Source: Nemorincola sp044225795 (GTDB lineage Bacteria > Bacteroidota > Bacteroidia > Chitinophagales > Chitinophagaceae). From it: a DNA stretch of 64,000 bases. The position numbers and the translations under genes were made by a program. The DNA lies in assembly GCA_044225795.1 (NCBI GenBank), contig JBGAIF010000002.1, positions 62,001 through 126,000 of the forward strand. Direction: 5' to 3'. The notes under the pieces are model-generated. The model was not told the origin of the DNA. It saw nothing but the letters and a program-made list of their open reading frames with translations, and made no database searches. Below, piece after piece: positions 61,653 to 64,000 of this stretch (positions are counted from its first letter, which is position 1; each line of letters begins with the position of its first letter).

Positions 61653-62474
61653 ATGTCAAAATTTAAAAAAGGTGCTATCGCCATCGTTTCTGCCGGGTTG
61701 TTATATGCAGCCTGTACGCCGGTTAAACAACAGGGTTTGACCGATGTGGATGACAATGGAGGGTACGCGTCTGACGGTTCGCGCATAGAATGGGCCAATA
61801 ATGATATCGTATCAATAGCTGATGAGGCAGGAACCCTCTACAATGGCAAATACCTCAGTGATGGAGCAACTGTGGGCACAGACACTATGAGCATACCACA
61901 TACGCTTACTATCCGCTTTGGCGATAACAACAATGCATGCTATGACGGAAGGAAGAGAAAGGGCACGATCATTGTTACCTACAACAACCAATACAATAAC
62001 AATGGTGAAACCCACACGATAACATTTGACCACTACTTTATAGAGGGAAATGAAATATCGGGGACAATCCTTACCACACGTATCGATACGACCATCAGTG
62101 GTAACTGGTACTACAATATACAGGTTGACGACTCCATGAATATGAGCCAGGACCCGTTGCAGAGCAAGTATGTTAAGTGGTCGGGCAACCTGGTACGTAA
62201 ATGGGTTACCGGTTATGCTACGCCTGACAGGAAAGATGACATCTTCTCTATATCCGGTAGCGCAACCCTTACCCGCCCAAGCGGCCACCAGTTTGCATTT
62301 GGTATCTCTACGCCACTTCAGTTTGCACTAAGCTGTGACTATGCCGAATTGGGAGTAGTGAATGTGACAGGATACAACGGCGCACGAGTTCTTAACTATG
62401 GTGATGGCAATTGTGATCCGAATGCAAAGCTCAATATCGGCGTGAACGTTTATCCTATAACTATTACTAAATAA
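61653..62474 (+). CDS. Lipoprotein of unknown function
   Basis: 273 residues from the ATG at 61653 (MSKFKKGAIAIVSAGLLYAAC); the frame also contains an ATG at 61644. The lipobox is LYAAC. The mature part has Asp/Asn-rich segments (TDVDDNGGYASDGSRIEW) and beta-strand-rich stretches such as HTLTIRFGDNNNACYDGRKRKG and GTIIVTYNNQYNNNGETH. Other cysteines occur at the centre and near the C-terminus (SCDY, GNCDPNA). No known domain is recognised. It is probably periplasmic or outer-membrane attached, and is monocistronic. Confidence 0.7.
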   Translation: MSKFKKGAIAIVSAGLLYAACTPVKQQGLTDVDDNGGYASDGSRIEWANNDIVSIADEAGTLYNGKYLSDGATVGTDTMSIPHTLTIRFGDNNNACYDGRKRKGTIIVTYNNQYNNNGETHTITFDHYFIEGNEISGTILTTRIDTTISGNWYYNIQVDDSMNMSQDPLQSKYVKWSGNLVRKWVTGYATPDRKDDIFSISGSATLTRPSGHQFAFGISTPLQFALSCDYAELGVVNVTGYNGARVLNYGDGNCDPNAKLNIGVNVYPITITK

Positions 62475-62484
62475 TTATTGTTTC

Positions 62485-62530
62485 TATAAAGAAAGAGGGC
62501 ACAGGATATCCTGTGCCCTCTTTCTTTATA
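62485..62530. terminator. 46-bp perfect palindrome, bidirectional terminator
   Basis: A perfect inverted repeat of 23 bases each half (TATAAAGAAAGAGGGCACAG at one end), lying between the convergent lipoprotein and DUF4294 genes. The stop codon of the DUF4294 gene is inside it. A T-rich arm follows the GC stem in both directions, so it should terminate both transcripts. Confidence 0.85.
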
Positions 62531-63176
62531 GCGATGTTACCTTTTTCAACAAAGCATTTTGCTGATATATCTGGTATCGGTAGTTGTTTGAGGCTTCCAG
62601 GTCGCGGACGATAGACTCAATATCCTTATCCTTACCTTCCGGATCATATTCCCGAACAAGATTGTTATTGAATAAGATGCCCACAGATTGCCAAACCACG
62701 GCCGATATCCCTCCCTTCAATTCCCTTATTATCGAGTAACAATTCTGCCCGGTTTGACGGTTGATCAATTTTATTAAGACATGCCCCTGATCAATGCTCA
62801 GATTCTTAAGCGGCTCTTTGAATACCGCATCCAATTCATGATCTATTGATTTCAAAAATCTTTTGCGGTCGCGACGACGATCGAGGCTATCCAGCCGGCT
62901 ATTAACGCTATTGAATATCCTGGCGGCGGCAAGCGCATAGGGATACACAACATAAATATTATAACGTAGCTGCTCTCTTTTCTTGCGAACCTCGGGGTCC
63001 ATAATAAGCCCTGTCTTCAATATCTCAGGCAAAAGGATCATAGGATAGACCACTCCACCCTCATTGATAGCACCGAGCCGGATCGTATCGTTGGGAGATT
63101 GCTGAGCCTGCACCCTACTTACCGAAAAAATCAGTAAAGCAACAGATATCCATATGCAGGGTTTTGCACCGATCAT
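62526..63176 (-). CDS. DUF4294 family protein
   Basis: 216 residues from the ATG at 63176 (MIGAKPCIWISVALLIFS); an upstream ATG at 63218 would add 14 residues that spoil the signal peptide. The mature part begins near QQSPNDTIRLGAINEGGVVYPM, then LRYNIYVVYPYALAAARIFN and RRRDRKRFLKSIDHELDAVF, typical of DUF4294, which is confined to Bacteroidota. QTGQNCYSIIRELKGGISAVVW is another conserved block. Exported; function unknown. Confidence 0.85.
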   Translation of the reverse strand: MIGAKPCIWISVALLIFSVSRVQAQQSPNDTIRLGAINEGGVVYPMILLPEILKTGLIMDPEVRKKREQLRYNIYVVYPYALAAARIFNSVNSRLDSLDRRRDRKRFLKSIDHELDAVFKEPLKNLSIDQGHVLIKLINRQTGQNCYSIIRELKGGISAVVWQSVGILFNNNLVREYDPEGKDKDIESIVRDLEASNNYRYQIYQQNALLKKVTSL

Positions 63177-63300
63177 TCTTATGTAAATTTCGCACAATTT
63201 ATTGGTAATTAACTCCAATAGCCAAGAAATAATTGCCTTCTGAAAGTGTTAAAAATGGCTGGCAACAAGCTCTTATATTCATTTAGCATGATTATTGCAG

Positions 63301-63308
63301 TAGCTTTG
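63301..63308 (+). promoter_or_regulatory. -7 box upstream of the 63318 lipoprotein gene
   Basis: TAGCTTTG matches TAnnTTTG exactly and ends only 9 bases before the ATG, so the mRNA would be nearly leaderless. A TTTA at 63282-63285 is close to the -33 position. Confidence 0.45.
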
Positions 63309-63317
63309 CCATAAGGT

Positions 63318-63623
63318 ATGAAGAAGATAGTTTCGATACTGGCAATTGTGGGGCTTATGACAGGTTGTAATAAAAACGAACAACGCCCCCTTTCAAAGGA
63401 AGAGATACAGTATAAGATCGACTCTATTACCAATATCCGGATCAGGGAGCTGGACGCAATGTCTTTGCGAGATCTAAATCACCGCATCAAGATCGAAGTA
63501 AAAATAAAGGCCGACTCTTTGCTAAATCTCAAAATGACTGAAAAAGCCAGGAAGGATTCTGTAGTAAGGGCCAGGGAGGAACAAGCTATATCAACCGAAA
63601 CAACTACAAACACACCGCAATAA
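63318..63623 (+). CDS. Small lipoprotein with coiled-coil
   Basis: 101 residues. Type II signal with lipobox LMTGC near residue 17. The mature part is Lys/Glu/Arg-rich and probably helical or coiled-coil (EEIQYKIDSITNIRIREL, then KIEVKIKADSLLNLKMTEKA), ending with a Thr-rich tail (TETTTNTPQ). No family recognised. It is one base upstream of a DCC-family gene, so the two are likely cotranscribed. Confidence 0.7.
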   Translation: MKKIVSILAIVGLMTGCNKNEQRPLSKEEIQYKIDSITNIRIRELDAMSLRDLNHRIKIEVKIKADSLLNLKMTEKARKDSVVRAREEQAISTETTTNTPQ

Positions 63624-63624
63624 C

Positions 63625-64000
63625 GTGGCGGAACTTACCAACAACAGGCCTTTAATATTCTATGACGATGCGTGTGGCCTGTGCGATCGTTGGGTGGTGT
63701 GGATAATAAATCATGACAAAAACGGCCGTTTTCTATTTGCAGCTTTACGGTCTTCTTACGGCAAAAAAGCACAAAGGGCGGCAGACGCCTTAAACGCCCA
63801 ACCTGCTGATACGATCATATTGTCTTATGGTGGAAAGTATTTAATAAAATCGGACGCAGTGTTGCAGATATTGGAGCTGCTGGGTGGAAATACTTTATTG
63901 CGTTTCTCATTAAGGGTCGTTCCGCGATTTCTGAGAGACATCGGGTATGACGTCATTGCCCGAAACAGGCATAGGTGGTTTAGCAGAAAAGAGAAATGTA
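63625..64000 (+). CDS. DCC-family (DUF393) thiol-disulfide oxidoreductase, cut by window end
   Basis: The frame begins with GTG at 63625, one base after the previous stop, and runs off the right edge after 125 codons. It encodes NRPLIFYDDACGLCDRWVVW, the DCC motif DxxCxLC. FLFAALRSSYGKKAQ and DTIILSYGGKYLIKSDAVLQ follow, with VVPRFLRDIGYDVIARNRHR and WFSRKEKC near the end, all typical of DUF393. These small proteins have a thioredoxin-like CxxC and unknown substrates. The protein appears nearly complete; only the last few residues may be missing. Confidence 0.9.
   Translation, partial: MAELTNNRPLIFYDDACGLCDRWVVWIINHDKNGRFLFAALRSSYGKKAQRAADALNAQPADTIILSYGGKYLIKSDAVLQILELLGGNTLLRFSLRVVPRFLRDIGYDVIARNRHRWFSRKEKC

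Overview
The window looks like a chromosomal segment of a Bacteroidota bacterium, most likely in or near the Chitinophagaceae. Three things in the sequence support this. Two proteins end in type IX secretion (T9SS) type A sorting domains. Several starts are preceded by TAnnTTTG-type -7 boxes rather than clear Shine-Dalgarno sequences. Families largely confined to this phylum are present: DUF4270, DUF4294, a GldN-like protein, and the glycogen-synthase-like / DUF4270 / glmS neighbourhood next to panC. No rRNA, tRNA, CRISPR array or complete insertion sequence was seen.

Layout. 1-4.6 kb: malate dehydrogenase (cut by the left edge), a BON-domain protein with an Arg/Tyr/Gly/Gln-rich disordered N-terminus, a secreted propeller-like protein, and metK. 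4.6-8.7 kb: a scarred region with a decaying tandem duplication of a three-gene unit (tail-type C-terminal fragment, lipoprotein, N-terminal fragment of a secreted protein). Two nearly identical 345-bp elements with REP-like hairpin ends, a partial third copy, a relic of a REP-associated transposase and a cluster of AAGTGTGCAATT motifs lie in the same region. 8.7-15.4 kb: glmS, a DUF4270 lipoprotein, a stand-alone GT5 domain, then panC, a ROK kinase and a pentapeptide-repeat protein. 15.4-18.2 kb: a large PAS/GAF histidine kinase. 18.3-26.6 kb: four exoglycosidases (GH125, GH92, GH2, GH20) that together fit stepwise trimming of N-glycans. 26.6-30.6 kb: two adjacent double-OmpA-domain proteins divergent from a two-module GldN-like protein, then an S1-type RNA-binding protein. 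30.5-36.6 kb: an M43 metalloprotease with a T9SS signal, mltG, a small membrane protein, and gapA plus pgk. 36.6-47.8 kb: a mostly minus-strand run: redoxin, cytochrome c/monooxygenase-like protein, YihY/BrkB, DPP IV, OsmC, ClpS, a PASTA protein, a GH3-family enzyme, a secreted nuclease coupled to an EGF-like lipoprotein, and an aspartic-protease/FGE-sulfatase fusion. 48-61 kb: a TMTC-like membrane glycosyltransferase candidate with TPRs, UDP-xylose synthase, UDP-glucose dehydrogenase and a 2780-residue secreted protein (six NHL repeats, 27 Ig-like repeats, T9SS signal). 61-64 kb: three small exported proteins and a DCC-family thiol oxidoreductase running off the right edge.

How the genes may work together. 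MDH, GAPDH and PGK are housekeeping carbon metabolism. The four glycosidases form a catabolic set. Ugd and UXS catalyse consecutive steps from UDP-glucose to UDP-xylose and sit between a GT-C-like transferase and a giant surface protein, which suggests, by inference only, a surface glycosylation locus. The most unusual items are the twin OmpA / GldN-like cluster, the 27-repeat adhesin-like protein, the retropepsin-FGE fusion, and the short mobile repeats that shaped 4.6-8.7 kb.
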